DNA of 6,020 bases from an uncultured Clostridia bacterium. Its GTDB lineage: Bacteria; Bacillota; Clostridia; Oscillospirales; Ruminococcaceae. Positions 5,424 through 6,020 of the stretch are shown in pieces (positions within the stretch are counted from its first letter, which is position 1; each line of letters starts with the position of its first letter). A program made the position numbers and the translations under genes. The DNA lies in NCBI GenBank assembly GCA_937871145.1, contig CALMXN010000200.1, positions 1 to 6,020 on the forward strand, written 5' to 3'. Under the pieces are notes generated by a model. It did not search any database. It saw only the letters and a list, made by a program, of their open reading frames with translations, and was not told the origin of the DNA.

Positions 5424-6020
5424 CTATTCTGAAAAAAGTGAGCTCAATGCCTTTTCGAGTGTAGCAGTATTTTCAATATTTACGGCTGTTACGCCTTTTA
5501 ATGTTTTCTTAACAAGCCCAGTGAGAACCTTATTCGGACCAAGCTCAATATAGTTATTGTAGCCGTTGTCATTTAAAAGGTTAAGCTCACTTGTGAATTT
5601 TACAGGTGAAACAATATGCTTTGCAAGGTATGCAGGCATATCTGAATAATCATCAAGTATTCCACCGGTAAGATTTGAATAGAAATCACATACTGGAGGA
5701 TTAAAAGTAACTTCTGAATCTTTTACAGCAGCAAGGAATTCGTCTGATGCGGGTTGCATTAATTTTGAATGAAATGCTGAAGAAACATTAAGTTTTATTG
5801 CTTTTGCTTTTCTCTCAGTAAATATTTCAATTGCCTTGTCAACAGCGTTAACATCACCGGCAATAACAGTCTGAGCAGCTGAGTTGTAATTAACAGGGAT
5901 AACATATCCGTCAATTTCGCTACAGATTTTTTCTATTTCATCGGCAGCTTGTCCGATTATAGCGCACATTGCACCATTGGAATTTTCAGAAGCCTTCTGC
6001 ATTGCTTCGCTTCGTGCTTT
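5424..6020 (-). CDS. fabD: Malonyl-CoA:ACP transacylase, C-terminal part (5' cut by window edge)
   Basis: The frame runs from the right window edge to TAG at 5426-5424, 198 residues visible of about 310. The first visible residues are KARSEAMQKA, matching the FabD segment after the active-site GHSLGE, so the nucleophilic Ser lies outside the window. Seen here are the NYNSAAQ segment (visible residues 44-50), the catalytic His in SSAFHSKLM (visible residue 84), DFYSNLTGG, KHIVSPVKF (substrate-binding ferredoxin-like subdomain and return to the core) and the closing GPNKVLTGLVKK. The enzyme loads malonyl groups onto acyl carrier protein for type II fatty acid synthesis in the cytoplasm. The ATG at 6002 is internal, not the start. 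aroE follows 31 bases downstream on the same strand, so the two are probably co-transcribed; no other fatty acid gene is downstream, which makes this fabD the last of any fab cluster. Confidence 0.96.
   Translation of the reverse strand, partial: KARSEAMQKASENSNGAMCAIIGQAADEIEKICSEIDGYVIPVNYNSAAQTVIAGDVNAVDKAIEIFTERKAKAIKLNVSSAFHSKLMQPASDEFLAAVKDSEVTFNPPVCDFYSNLTGGILDDYSDMPAYLAKHIVSPVKFTSELNLLNDNGYNNYIELGPNKVLTGLVKKTLKGVTAVNIENTATLEKALSSLFSE

Noticed and set aside
1..6020. CRISPR array, tRNA, rRNA, insertion sequence, riboswitch
   Set aside because: No spaced direct repeats, cloverleaf, transposase motifs, terminal inverted repeats or recognisable riboswitch core were found; intergenic gaps are all under about 80 bases.

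Overview
The window looks like an AT-rich Gram-positive (Firmicutes/Clostridia) chromosome, most plausibly a gut Ruminococcus-type bacterium. The grounds are strong AGGAGG-type ribosome binding sites, sigma-A-like promoters, a Thr-rich-linker lipoprotein and ordinary bacterial fabD/aroE/aroK genes. The genus is inferred, not proven. The first 21 bases are not genomic: they match the 3' end of the Illumina TruSeq adapter. The left edge is therefore an assembly or contig end, and the first gene is cut there.

Layout. Left (24-948, + strand): a 5'-truncated HAD-superfamily phosphatase of the phosphoglycolate phosphatase-like type, followed 4 bases later by a small Cys-rich protein of unknown function. 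A strong hairpin at 950-981 ends this unit. It also serves the convergent minus-strand genes.

Right and centre (993-6020, all - strand, read right to left): the C-terminal part of fabD (malonyl-CoA:ACP transacylase, cut by the window edge), aroE (shikimate dehydrogenase) and aroK (shikimate kinase). aroE and aroK overlap by one base (TAATG) and are probably translationally coupled. They catalyse consecutive steps of the shikimate pathway: dehydroshikimate to shikimate to shikimate-3-phosphate.

Next comes a near-consensus promoter lying over the end of aroK. A G/C-core hairpin starts about 5 nt into the predicted transcript. Then follows a 706-residue FtsA/actin-fold ATPase-like protein with a Lys-rich N-terminal tail and a long C-terminal extension. 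That extension holds several short 'NG...GD' segments that look like repeated beta-rich (perhaps beta-grasp) modules. Last is a lipoprotein with a Thr-rich stalk and an SGNH/GDS hydrolase domain. It has its own candidate promoter, whose -35 box overlaps the end of the preceding gene.

Most of the window is ordinary core metabolism. The parts worth a second look are the FtsA-like protein with its unusual architecture, the promoter/hairpin leader in front of it, its pairing with the surface-anchored hydrolase, and the uncharacterised Cys-rich small protein. No mobile element, CRISPR array, tRNA or rRNA was seen, and no intergenic gap exceeds about 80 bases.
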